Shown here piece by piece: positions 18,661 to 26,658 of a DNA stretch of 64,000 nt. The translations under genes and the position numbers were made by a program. The stretch is taken from the NCBI RefSeq assembly GCF_030814215.1, contig NZ_JAUSUT010000001.1, forward strand, positions 2,976,001-3,040,000, read 5' to 3'. The number at the start of each line of letters is the position of its first letter. Positions within the stretch are counted from its first letter, which is position 1. Origin of the DNA: Amycolatopsis thermophila. Lineage in GTDB: Bacteria; Actinomycetota; Actinomycetes; Mycobacteriales; Pseudonocardiaceae. The notes under the pieces are model-generated. The model had not been told where the DNA came from and made no database searches. It worked only from the letters and a program-made list of their open reading frames with translations.

Positions 18661-21405
18661 CTACCGCGAAACCGGACACCCGTTCCCCTCCCGGGGCGAA
18701 TTCTCGCTGTACAACCGGCCGATCAGGTACGCACACGTGGGCACCCCGTCCACCCCGTCGAGCCGGCTGATGTTGGTGATCGTCAGGATCGCCAGGCTGC
18801 GCTCGTTCGCGATCCGCGACTCCCGGAAGCTGATCTCGCCCGTCGCGCCCTGGAAGGTCATCTCGCGGAACTGCTGGGCCACCGCGGCGCGGTTCGGGGC
18901 CTCGGCGCCCGCCGGGAGCGGCAGGCGACGCGCGGCGTCGACGAAGAAACCGGCCGCGTCGTAGAGCCCGCCGACCCGCTCGCCGGCCCACGGGGTCGTC
19001 GGCGCCTCGTCGGGCGGCAGCTGCGCCAGGTCCTTCCGCAGCCCCGAGTATCCGGCGCAGAACGCGTCCAACGCAGGCCCGCCACCGGGCAGCGAACCGG
19101 GCCGTCCGTCCACACACGCCTGCCCCCCGAGCACCACCGGGCTGCCCATGCCGACGTACGAGATCGGAACCCCGTTGAGCTCACTGCGGTTCCGGTCCGG
19201 CGCGTGCGCCACGAACCGCGACACGGCGTCATCCGCCACGATCCGCGGCAACTTCGCCGGCTCCACACAATTGCTGCGCACCGTCCGCAGGAAATCACCG
19301 AACTCGGTCTCCCGCCCGGCGTAGAACACGATCTCCCGGCTCCGGTCGGCCCCATCGGCGCACAGCGACGGCAGCTCACCGACCGTCGCGGCCCACCCCT
19401 GGGTCCGCACCTCGACGCCGGTCAGCTTCTGCTGCACCACGTCGACCAGCGTGGTCACGTAACTGTTCTCCGGGGCCAGCCGCGGGTGGTAGATCGTCAC
19501 CTTCGGCGCGTGCACGTACTGCGCGTACCCGGCCAGCAGCTCGGCCTGCTTCGCGTTGTCCGGCACCAGCTGGAAATACAGCGGGGACTCGTCGGCCAGC
19601 CCGACCGCCGTCAACGTCGTCCCCAGCGCCGGGATCCCGTGCGCCCCCAGCACGGCGATCGCCGACTCGGTCTGCGCGACGCTGCGGTCGAATCCCAGCA
19701 CACCGAGGATCCCCGGCTCCCGCTCCAGCAACGGCACCAGCATGTCCCGCGTGACCACGTCCGCGGCCGACATCCCGGTCCCGCCGTTCGCGACGATCAC
19801 CCGCAGCAGCGGTTTGACGTTCGACGAGGGGTCGTTCTGCTCGCGCTGCCGGATCACCACACCTTCCAGCTCCTCGGCGACCGCGTGCGCCGTGGCCGGT
19901 GAGTTCTCGTTGTTCGTCAGGCCCGCCAGGTACACCAGGCTCACGTACGCCCGCCCCGGGCTGGCGCGGTGCAGCTCCTCGGCCTTCGCGTTCTCCGCGA
20001 ACACCGACAGCTGCGCCCGCCGCAAGCGTTCGTTGTCGCCGAACACCTGCCGCGCGTTGTCGCTGTAGCCGACGCACTGCCCGTCCACCACCTTCGTCGC
20101 CACGCCCGCGGACAACCCGGCCCGGAAGAACGAACAGTCCGCGCCCCAGTACCGGTCCACGGACACCGCGACCGGCGCGAGACCGGCCGCCAGCAGCACG
20201 ACGACGGCCAGCTCGATGACCCCGCGCCGGGCGATCCGCGGCGGCGGGGGCGGCCCGGACTGGCGGTCCTCCCACACGCTCGCGTCCTCCGGCAGCCGGG
20301 CCTTCGCCGTCGCACGGGGCAGGTCGATGAACAGGTACCGCGCGTCACGCGCCAGCATCTGCCGACGGCCGGGCAGGCGGCGCTTCCACGACGCCCATGC
20401 GCGCGTGGCGCGGTCGGCCGGCTCGATCCCGGCCCCGGACTCCGCCGGAGGCGGCGGGCGTTCGTCGCTGGCGGTGACGATCAGCAGCGGGTCGAGGTCG
20501 CCGGTCTCGTTGCGGACCTCGTTGATCAGGCGGAGCAGTTCCCAGCCGCCGTTGGCTTCGGTGACGTTGTCGAGCAGCACGGTGACGTACGCCGTGCGAC
20601 GCCAGCCTCGCCGCCGGGGCAGGAACCGCAGCCGCCGCCGTCGGTAGGCGTCCCGCAGGTCTTGCAGGAACGCGTGCACGAGCAGTTTCTTGAGCTGCTC
20701 GGGGTTCTCGGAGCCGAGCCGGTCGCGCGTGAGGCGTTCGGCGAAGCCCAGGAAGTCCGCGGAGTGGCGAGGCACCATGAACGGCTGGCGCATGAACCAG
20801 CGGCTTTCCCGGCCCAGGCCGGGCACGCGGTGCCGGCCCCACCGGAAGCCGAAGTAGCGCACGATCCACCACGCGATGCTCAGCACGAGCTTGCTCCAGC
20901 CGCCCGCCGGCACCTGGTCGACCGCCGCGTCCGCACCGCCCGGCGCGCGCTGCCCGCTCCAGTCCCGCAGCATCCGCACGACCGGCCGGTCGCCCTTGCC
21001 CTCCGGCCGCGGCAGGGGACGTTCGGTGAGCCACGTGACGAGCCGGTAGTGGTCGAACCGTTTGAGGTGGCCGCGGCCGAACGCGTCCGCGCCGAGGCGG
21101 TCGTGCAGTTCCTCCAGCAGGGGCAGGATCGCGGTGGTGCGCACGGCGTCCGCGTCGAGGTAGGCGTGCGGCACCTGCCGCAGCTCGAGGTCGAGCTGCG
21201 CGCCCAGCCGCGGCAGGAACCGGGGCGAGCCCGGCCGCCGGAGCAGGCACACCAGCGGCAGCGGCACGTCGCCCCGGACCCGCAGCTCCGGGTCCCGCTT
21301 GCTCAGGCCCGGGCGCCGGTACAGCGTTCGAACGAGGTCGACGAGGGCGTGTGCGCCCTCGAACACGGGGTTCTCCGGTGACTGCCGCACAAGATCTAGA
21401 CGCAC
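18661..21405 (-). CDS. Membrane receptor-like protein: degenerate NTPase domain, TM helix, type 1 periplasmic-binding domain
   Basis: A 914-residue protein with three parts. Residues 1-390 look like a cytoplasmic STAND-type NTPase: a beta strand LPLVCLL at 49-55 is followed by RRPGSPRF where a GxxGxGK[ST] P-loop would be, so Walker A is lost, and a Walker B-like TAYVTVLLDNV lies at 271-281. Residues 395-416 form the only transmembrane helix. Residues 420-914 resemble a branched-chain amino acid type periplasmic binding domain (LGFDRSVAQTESAI, GIPALGTTLT, GATGEISF). Topology would be N-in, C-out, so it could sense an extracellular ligand. No signalling partner lies next to it. Start GTG at 21405 has no clear ribosome binding site; GTG 21390 is an alternative. 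Confidence 0.75.
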   Translation of the reverse strand: MRLDLVRQSPENPVFEGAHALVDLVRTLYRRPGLSKRDPELRVRGDVPLPLVCLLRRPGSPRFLPRLGAQLDLELRQVPHAYLDADAVRTTAILPLLEELHDRLGADAFGRGHLKRFDHYRLVTWLTERPLPRPEGKGDRPVVRMLRDWSGQRAPGGADAAVDQVPAGGWSKLVLSIAWWIVRYFGFRWGRHRVPGLGRESRWFMRQPFMVPRHSADFLGFAERLTRDRLGSENPEQLKKLLVHAFLQDLRDAYRRRRLRFLPRRRGWRRTAYVTVLLDNVTEANGGWELLRLINEVRNETGDLDPLLIVTASDERPPPPAESGAGIEPADRATRAWASWKRRLPGRRQMLARDARYLFIDLPRATAKARLPEDASVWEDRQSGPPPPPRIARRGVIELAVVVLLAAGLAPVAVSVDRYWGADCSFFRAGLSAGVATKVVDGQCVGYSDNARQVFGDNERLRRAQLSVFAENAKAEELHRASPGRAYVSLVYLAGLTNNENSPATAHAVAEELEGVVIRQREQNDPSSNVKPLLRVIVANGGTGMSAADVVTRDMLVPLLEREPGILGVLGFDRSVAQTESAIAVLGAHGIPALGTTLTAVGLADESPLYFQLVPDNAKQAELLAGYAQYVHAPKVTIYHPRLAPENSYVTTLVDVVQQKLTGVEVRTQGWAATVGELPSLCADGADRSREIVFYAGRETEFGDFLRTVRSNCVEPAKLPRIVADDAVSRFVAHAPDRNRSELNGVPISYVGMGSPVVLGGQACVDGRPGSLPGGGPALDAFCAGYSGLRKDLAQLPPDEAPTTPWAGERVGGLYDAAGFFVDAARRLPLPAGAEAPNRAAVAQQFREMTFQGATGEISFRESRIANERSLAILTITNISRLDGVDGVPTCAYLIGRLYSENSPREGNGCPVSR

Positions 21406-21640
21406 GCAGCGTCATGGACGTTCCCGCACCCGTAGTCACCGCGCCGGATTGACCCGGATCGCCCAGAGCCGGACGCCGTGCGGACCGCGGTGTTATGGTT
21501 TCGGCACGATTGCCGCGGGCCGGATCACGAAGCCGGGCGGCGAGCCGGACCGCGTCTTCAGCCCGTTCTGCCGGACTCGGTCCACTGTGGACCGATGGGG
21601 TGGGGGTGCGGGATCGAGCCGCTGTGGCCGTCGGTGGTGC

Positions 21641-22849
21641 TCAACGCACGGGGCGCCCGGGCCCGCCGCGCAGCGCTGTCCGCAACTTCACCCGCGTCCC
21701 GGTGCGCAACACGGCGTTCCGGTAGATCCGCCCGCTCACCCACGTCAGCACAGCCCCGCACAACACGGTCAGCACCAGCGCCGACGCGACCTCCCAGGGC
21801 GCGGCCACCCCGGCCGCGATCCGCCCCGGCATCAGGATCGGCGAGAACACCGGCACCAGCGAAAGCACCTGCGCGCCCAGCGAGTCCGGGTCCTGGATCA
21901 GCACGTTGAACCCGGCCACGAAACCCACCGTCAACGTCAGGCTCACCGGCGTCACCACGGACGCGGTGTCCTCCTGCCGCGACACCAGCGATCCGGCGGC
22001 GGCGTACACCATCGCGTACAGGAAGAACCCCAGCAGGTACCACAGCAGACCCCAGGCCACCGCCCCGACGGCGACGCCGGACAGCGTCAGCGCGCCGCTC
22101 GCCGCGGCCATCGCGAGCCCGGCGACGGCGAGGATCGCCAGCTGAACCAGGCCCACCAGCCCCAGCCCGATCACCTTGCCGAGCATCAGCTGCCACGGCC
22201 TCAGCGTCGACAGCAGGATCTCCACGACGCGGCTGGTCTTCTCCTCGACCACGCCCTGCGCGACCATCCCGCCGTAGGCCTGGATGCCGAAGAACAGCAG
22301 GAACACCACCACGAGCCCGATCGCGAGGCGCTGGTCGCCGTCGGCGTCGCGGGGCTGGAGTTCGTCCACCTCGACCCGCGCCGCGGTCACCTCGCGCATC
22401 ACCTGCGCCGGATCCAGGTCGGCCTCGAGGAGCTTCGCGTTCAGCACCTGCTGCTGCGCGATCCCGTTGAGCACCGCCCGCAGTTGCTGGTCCAGGTCGG
22501 ACTTCACGACCACGCGCAGGTCGGCGGCGCTGCCGGACAGGACCGCGTCGAGGTCGCCGTCCCGCACCTGCCGGGTGCCCTGCTCGACACCGGCGACGGG
22601 CACCGTTTCGACGTCCTCGCCGACCGACGCGGCCGCGGTCCGCAGCTGGTCCGCGATGCCGGTGGTCTGCCCGGCCAGCCCGATCCGCGTGGTGTTGGCG
22701 CCGCTGATGAGCGTCGCCTGCAGCAGCAGGTACCCGCCCAGCACCACCAGGATCACCACGGTCCCCACCAGGAACGACCGCGTGCGCAGGCGCGTGTTCA
22801 GCTCCCGCCGGGCGACCAGTGCGACGCCCGTCAGCGGTGGGACGGTCAT
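21641..22849 (-). CDS. ABC-2 type transporter permease (NatB-like)
   Basis: Membrane subunit of an ABC exporter, 402 residues. One N-terminal transmembrane helix (SFLVGTVVILVVLGGYLLL) is followed by a large extracytoplasmic region of about 150 residues and then five to six helices, the layout of NatB-type permeases. GMVAQGVVEEKTSRVVEILLSTLRP is the conserved coupling region facing the ATPase. ATG at 22849 overlaps the ATPase stop (ATGA). It is the third gene of a tetR-ATPase-permease operon. Substrate unknown; sodium, peptides or lipids are known for the family. Confidence 0.9.
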   Translation of the reverse strand: MTVPPLTGVALVARRELNTRLRTRSFLVGTVVILVVLGGYLLLQATLISGANTTRIGLAGQTTGIADQLRTAAASVGEDVETVPVAGVEQGTRQVRDGDLDAVLSGSAADLRVVVKSDLDQQLRAVLNGIAQQQVLNAKLLEADLDPAQVMREVTAARVEVDELQPRDADGDQRLAIGLVVVFLLFFGIQAYGGMVAQGVVEEKTSRVVEILLSTLRPWQLMLGKVIGLGLVGLVQLAILAVAGLAMAAASGALTLSGVAVGAVAWGLLWYLLGFFLYAMVYAAAGSLVSRQEDTASVVTPVSLTLTVGFVAGFNVLIQDPDSLGAQVLSLVPVFSPILMPGRIAAGVAAPWEVASALVLTVLCGAVLTWVSGRIYRNAVLRTGTRVKLRTALRGGPGRPVR

Positions 22850-23751
22850 GACGGGCTCCCCGTGACCACGTTCCGGAACAGCTCGGCCAGGCTCGGCCGC
22901 CGCCACCGGAATTCTCGCACCGGTCCCGCGGCCAGCGCCGCCGACAACACCGTCTGATCGTCGACGCCCGGTCCGAGCGACAGCACGGTCCGCCCGGACT
23001 CCGCGGCCACCACCCGCACCCCGGGCAGCTCGGGCGTCCAGCCCGGCGCGGCGGACACGACCAGGTGCGCGCCGGCCGGGGCGGTCAGCTCCGCCACCGT
23101 CCCGCACGCCACCATCCGTCCCTTCTGGACGATCCCGACCCGGTCGCACAGCCGCTCGACCAGATCGAGCTGGTGACTGGAGAACACCACCGGCACCCCG
23201 GACGCGGCCTTCTCCCGCAGCACGTCGCTCATCACGTCCACCGCGATCGGGTCCAGGCCGGAGAACGGCTCGTCCAGCACCAGCACCGCGGGATCGTGCA
23301 CGAGCGCCGCGGCGAGCTGGACGCGCTGCTGGTTGCCCAGGCTGAGCTTCTGCACCTCGTCCCGGCGCCGCCCGGCCAGCCCGAGCCGCTCGATCCACGC
23401 CTCGGCCGACCGGTGCGCCCGCGCGGTGTCCAGCCCGTGCAGTTCCGCGAGGTACACGAGCTGGTCGGACACCAGCATCTTCGGGTACAGGCCGCGTTCC
23501 TCCGGCATGTACCCGATGCGGGTGCGCGTCTCGTGCGTCACGAGCTCGCCGCCGAAGCGCACCTCGCCGCCGTCGGCGGCGAGCACGCCCAGCGCGATCC
23601 GCATCGTGGTGGTCTTGCACGCCCCGTTGCTGCCGACGAACCCGAACAGCTCGCCCGGCCCGACCTCGAAGGAGATCCCGTCGAGCGCCACCACGGATCC
23701 GTAGCGTTTGGACACCCGGTCGATCGTCAGCGTCGCCGCGGAACCGCTCAC
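22846..23751 (-). CDS. ABC transporter ATP-binding protein with altered Walker A
   Basis: NatA-type ABC ATPase of 301 residues, partner of the permease downstream. The signature LSLGNQQ, Walker B VLVLDEPFSGLDP, Q-loop region MPEERGLYP and H-loop SSHQLD are normal. The Walker A reads GSNGACKTT rather than GxNGAGKTT: C45, encoded by TGC at 23619-23617, replaces the last glycine, while K46 is kept. One base (G to T) separates this from glycine. It may lower nucleotide binding or be a sequencing error. The GTG start overlaps the tetR stop, and the TGA overlaps the permease ATG, so all three genes are coupled. Confidence 0.92.
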   Translation of the reverse strand: MSGSAATLTIDRVSKRYGSVVALDGISFEVGPGELFGFVGSNGACKTTTMRIALGVLAADGGEVRFGGELVTHETRTRIGYMPEERGLYPKMLVSDQLVYLAELHGLDTARAHRSAEAWIERLGLAGRRRDEVQKLSLGNQQRVQLAAALVHDPAVLVLDEPFSGLDPIAVDVMSDVLREKAASGVPVVFSSHQLDLVERLCDRVGIVQKGRMVACGTVAELTAPAGAHLVVSAAPGWTPELPGVRVVAAESGRTVLSLGPGVDDQTVLSAALAAGPVREFRWRRPSLAELFRNVVTGSPS

Positions 23752-24401
23752 AGCGGCCGCAGGGCCGCGTTGAGGTGGTGGGCCAGCTCGCTGAGCAGCG
23801 CTTCGGCTGCGACGTCGGCCGTGGCCGGGCGCAGCGAGAGCACGAACGACTGCACCACCAGCAGCACCGAGCGCGCCTGCACCGCCGTGGTCGCGCGCCG
23901 GATCGAGCCGTCCCGGTGCCCGGCCTCCAGCAGCGCGACGATGAACTTCTCGCCGAGCCGCTGGGTGCCCCCGAGCCGGTCCAGCACGTACGGCACGACC
24001 AGCGCCGTGTCGACGTCGAGGATGGTCCGCATCAGCGGGTCGGCGTTGAGCAGCCGCACGGCCGCCACGGAGCTGCGCACCAGGCGCGCACGGGCGGTCG
24101 GGGCGTCGGCCCCGCTCACCGTGGCCTGGTGCAGCAGCGTGCCGAACTCGCGCGTCATCAGCGCCGACAGGACGCTGCGGACGTCCGGGAACCGGCGGTA
24201 CAGCGTCATCCGGCTGACCTTCGCGGTGCGCGCGATCTCGGCCAGCGTGGTGCGCCGCAGCCCGGACGCCAGGACGCACCGGCGCGCCGCGTCGAGCAGG
24301 ACGTCGTCCGACACGCGCGCCGCCGTGGGACGCCCGCGGGCGTTCGCGAGCGCGCTGGGGGGCCGGGCCTGACCGATCACAGCGCGACTGTCATCGTCCA
24401 T
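23748..24401 (-). CDS. TetR-family regulator of the ABC operon
   Basis: A repressor of 217 residues starting at ATG 24401 (MDDDSRAVIG). The helix-turn-helix is DAARRCVLASGLRRTTLAEIARTAKVSRMTLYRRF, and an AT-hook-like basic stretch NARGRPTAARVS precedes it. The C-terminal ligand domain is variable. An ATG at 24446 would extend it by 15 residues, but that codon lies inside a perfect palindrome (24435-24449) that is better explained as the operator. The gene leads a three-gene operon with an ABC exporter, so it probably controls export of the compound it senses. Confidence 0.85.
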   Translation of the reverse strand: MDDDSRAVIGQARPPSALANARGRPTAARVSDDVLLDAARRCVLASGLRRTTLAEIARTAKVSRMTLYRRFPDVRSVLSALMTREFGTLLHQATVSGADAPTARARLVRSSVAAVRLLNADPLMRTILDVDTALVVPYVLDRLGGTQRLGEKFIVALLEAGHRDGSIRRATTAVQARSVLLVVQSFVLSLRPATADVAAEALLSELAHHLNAALRPL

Positions 24402-24759
24402 CGGCCGCACTGGAGCCCGTTGCCATTGTTGACCACCATGCCTCATGGTTCGCCTGCCCCCACCGGTACCGAGAGTATCGGGAAATCCGGTGTGAGGCGC
24501 GGTGCCTTTTGTAGGCGGGCGATATTAGACGATCGGGAACGGGGTCGCGGGCATGACCCGAACGGGTTCACCAGTTACCAGTAGGCGCGACCGCGCGGGA
24601 ATTCGACCGCACCGCGGAGCGCCTCGCCGCGGTGCATCTTGCCGAAGGCATCCTCGTCGGCGCCGAGGTCACGAACTGCCGAACCCGCTCGTGCGGTCCG
24701 GAATGGCCTCGATGACCTCGTCCGGCGATTTCCCGCGGATGCGCGTCCGCGACGCCTGC
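24402..24759. other. Non-coding gap with operator
   Basis: About 360 bp between tetR and the C39-like peptidase gene. Apart from the palindrome at 24435-24449, there is no convincing gene. A 50-codon stop-to-stop stretch around 24590-24720 without a start codon could be a gene remnant. The end of the gap holds only the 3' side of the peptidase gene. Confidence 0.5.
24435..24449. promoter_or_regulatory. Perfect palindrome upstream of tetR
   Basis: ACCATG (24435-24440) and CATGGT (24444-24449) are separated by CCT. It lies about 34 nt upstream of the chosen tetR start and is the best candidate for its autoregulatory operator. Confidence 0.5.
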
Positions 24760-25944
24760 TCAGGGGGTGATCAGGTAGACCACGCCGCCGGGTCCGCTCG
24801 CGACCGAGCCGTCGTCGGTGTACCGCTTGGTGCGTTGCCAGATGTTCTCGAACTGGGCCCGCGGGTACACGGTCCGCACGTTCGCGTTGCTGTTGGCCGC
24901 GGGGTCGTTGGCGATCACGTCACCGTTCTCGGTGAACCCGACGACGACCATGATGTGCCCGGCCGTGCCGTAGCCGGCGCCGTCCAGTTCGTCCGCGCGG
25001 AAGGACTGGGACGTGATGACCGGGATCCCGCGGGCGATGTAGTCCTCCAGGTCGGCCAGCGAGTGCAGCCGCGTCACGTGCCCGCGCAGCCCGAAGGTCG
25101 CCGCGTAGGCGGTGTTGAAGGGCCAGTTCCCGGTGCCCTCGTAGGAGTGGTCGTAGGTGTACCGGGCGGCGTAGTCGATCGTCCGGTCGGGGTAGTCCGC
25201 GGGGATCCAGTCCATGTCCTCCTCGCGCGGACGACGGCCCCAGTACTCGACCACCATTTCGGTGGACGCCGGGCTGCACCAGCTTTCGCCGCCGCCGCCG
25301 TACTCCGGGAAGTGTCCCTTGTGGATGTTCTGCGCGTGGGCCGGCACCGGCAGCTCGATGCCGGACGCCTTGCCCGGCTTCGAAACCGGCACCTCGAACC
25401 GGTCCGGCACGTTCGAGGTCATCGCGCCGACCGCGCTGATCACCGGCATCGCTCCCGTGCCCGGTTCGCGGTAGAGCGAGACCCGCAGGCGGTAGGAGCG
25501 CAGCAGGACGCCGGGCTTCATGACGAGCGTGTCGACCGAGACCTGGGCGTGCGCGTCGTCCTGGCCGTCGACGCTGGTGCGTTCGATGTCGCCGTCGCCG
25601 CTGGCCCACCGTCCCATCACGTACCACGCGGTCTGCTCGCCGGTGGCGGTGCTGCCCTGCGCCTCCACCTGGATCCAGGTGTGCGGCGGGGTCCGCGCGT
25701 TCCACGACGCGATCAGCTCGGTGGCGTCGAACCCGGGCGCGTGGAACGGCGAGGTCCACTGCGACCGCTCGTAGTCCCGCCCGTCGTGGGCGAGCACGCC
25801 GGCCGGCACGAACGGGCCCGCGTGGGTCCACTCGTGGTAGTCGATCGCCTCGTCACCGGCGCGGCCGGGCGAGGCGGAAGCGGGTTGGACGGTCACCGTC
25901 GCCATCATCGCGGCGGCCAGCACGGCGAGCAATGCGCGGGTCAT
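24760..25944 (-). CDS. Secreted C39-like cysteine peptidase
   Basis: Exported protein of 394 residues. A Sec signal peptide (MTRALLAVLAAAMMATVTV, cleavage near ASA-SP) opens it. The C-terminal half carries a papain-like C39 domain: catalytic cysteine in ESWCSPAS (about residue 222), histidine in GHIMVVVGF and the Asp/Asn in IANDPAAN. The first 190 residues form a beta-rich domain of unknown role, with many Trp and Asp residues. Similar secreted C39-family proteins occur in many actinomycetes, but the substrate is unknown. The gene is alone, with its own gap on each side. Confidence 0.85.
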   Translation of the reverse strand: MTRALLAVLAAAMMATVTVQPASASPGRAGDEAIDYHEWTHAGPFVPAGVLAHDGRDYERSQWTSPFHAPGFDATELIASWNARTPPHTWIQVEAQGSTATGEQTAWYVMGRWASGDGDIERTSVDGQDDAHAQVSVDTLVMKPGVLLRSYRLRVSLYREPGTGAMPVISAVGAMTSNVPDRFEVPVSKPGKASGIELPVPAHAQNIHKGHFPEYGGGGESWCSPASTEMVVEYWGRRPREEDMDWIPADYPDRTIDYAARYTYDHSYEGTGNWPFNTAYAATFGLRGHVTRLHSLADLEDYIARGIPVITSQSFRADELDGAGYGTAGHIMVVVGFTENGDVIANDPAANSNANVRTVYPRAQFENIWQRTKRYTDDGSVASGPGGVVYLITP

Positions 25945-26034
25945 CCGGAAATTCTCACCCGCGGCGGCCGGTGGCGTAAACCATTCACCGCCGAGAGCGC
26001 GCCGCCGCGCTTCGGGAAACGCCCTGGATGCGAC

Positions 26035-26442
26035 CTAGAGGACCGCCTGGGACTGGGTCACCTTCGCGACGAGCTTGCCCGCGTCGTCGTGCAGTTCGGT
26101 CTCCACGACGATCACCTTGCGGCCGGCGTGCAGTGGCCGCGCGGTCGCGGTGACGTGACCCTCCCGCACCCCGCGCAGGAAGTTCGTCTTCGACTCGATG
26201 GTCGACGTGCCCTGCGCGCCCTCCGGCAGGTTCAGGAACGCGCACACCGCCCCGGTCGAGTCGGCCAGCGCCATCAGCGCACCGCCGTGCAGCACGCTGC
26301 CGATGGTGCACAGCGTCGCGTCCCACGCGAGCCGCGCCCGCACGACGTCCTTCGAGTGTTCCAGGACTTCGACGCCGAGCCGCTCCGAGAACGGCATCGA
26401 CTGGTGGAACAGCGCCGTTCCGGCCTGATCGAGCTCAGTCAT
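26035..26442 (-). CDS. PaaI-family hotdog thioesterase
   Basis: Acyl-CoA thioesterase of 135 residues with the hotdog fold. The central helix motif GSVLHGGALMALADS carries the catalytic acid and the CoA-binding loop, as in PaaI and YbdB-type proteins. It would cleave aromatic or acyl-CoA thioesters. It lies 217 bp downstream (same strand) of the acyl-CoA ligase gene, separated by a long hairpin, so it is probably transcribed on its own. Confidence 0.88.
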   Translation of the reverse strand: MTELDQAGTALFHQSMPFSERLGVEVLEHSKDVVRARLAWDATLCTIGSVLHGGALMALADSTGAVCAFLNLPEGAQGTSTIESKTNFLRGVREGHVTATARPLHAGRKVIVVETELHDDAGKLVAKVTQSQAVL

Positions 26443-26611
26443 GATCCGTTTCTAGCGCACCGGATGCACGACCGACAACTCCGTGTTGTGGTCGCCGGCC
26501 ACGAGCGCGACCGTCACACCGGGCCCAGTGTCTCGTGTGGACGGTGCAAGGGGCCGATCAGCGGGTGCGGGTACCCGACGGGGCGGGCGACGGCCCCCCG
26601 GGAACGTGCGA

Positions 26612-26649
26612 GACGGCCACCCGCGTCCCGGCGGGCGCGGGTGGCCGTC
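26612..26649 (-). terminator. Terminator hairpin after acyl-CoA ligase
   Basis: GACGGCCACCCGCG pairs perfectly with CGCGGGTGGCCGTC around a 10-nt loop, 14 bp of stem, 10 nt downstream of the ligase stop on the minus strand. No T-tract follows. Confidence 0.7.
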
Positions 26650-26658
26650 AGGCGAACG

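Noticed and set aside
18388-18964. Open frames rich in Arg, Pro, Ala and His across the 38-bp array
   Set aside because: They follow the repeat composition, have no ribosome binding site and run into the receptor gene on the other strand.
24590-24720. A stop-to-stop stretch encoding EFDRTAERLAAVHLAEGILVG, faintly like the start of an ANTAR domain
   Set aside because: About 50 codons, no start codon, no second motif. It could be a gene remnant, but the evidence is too thin.
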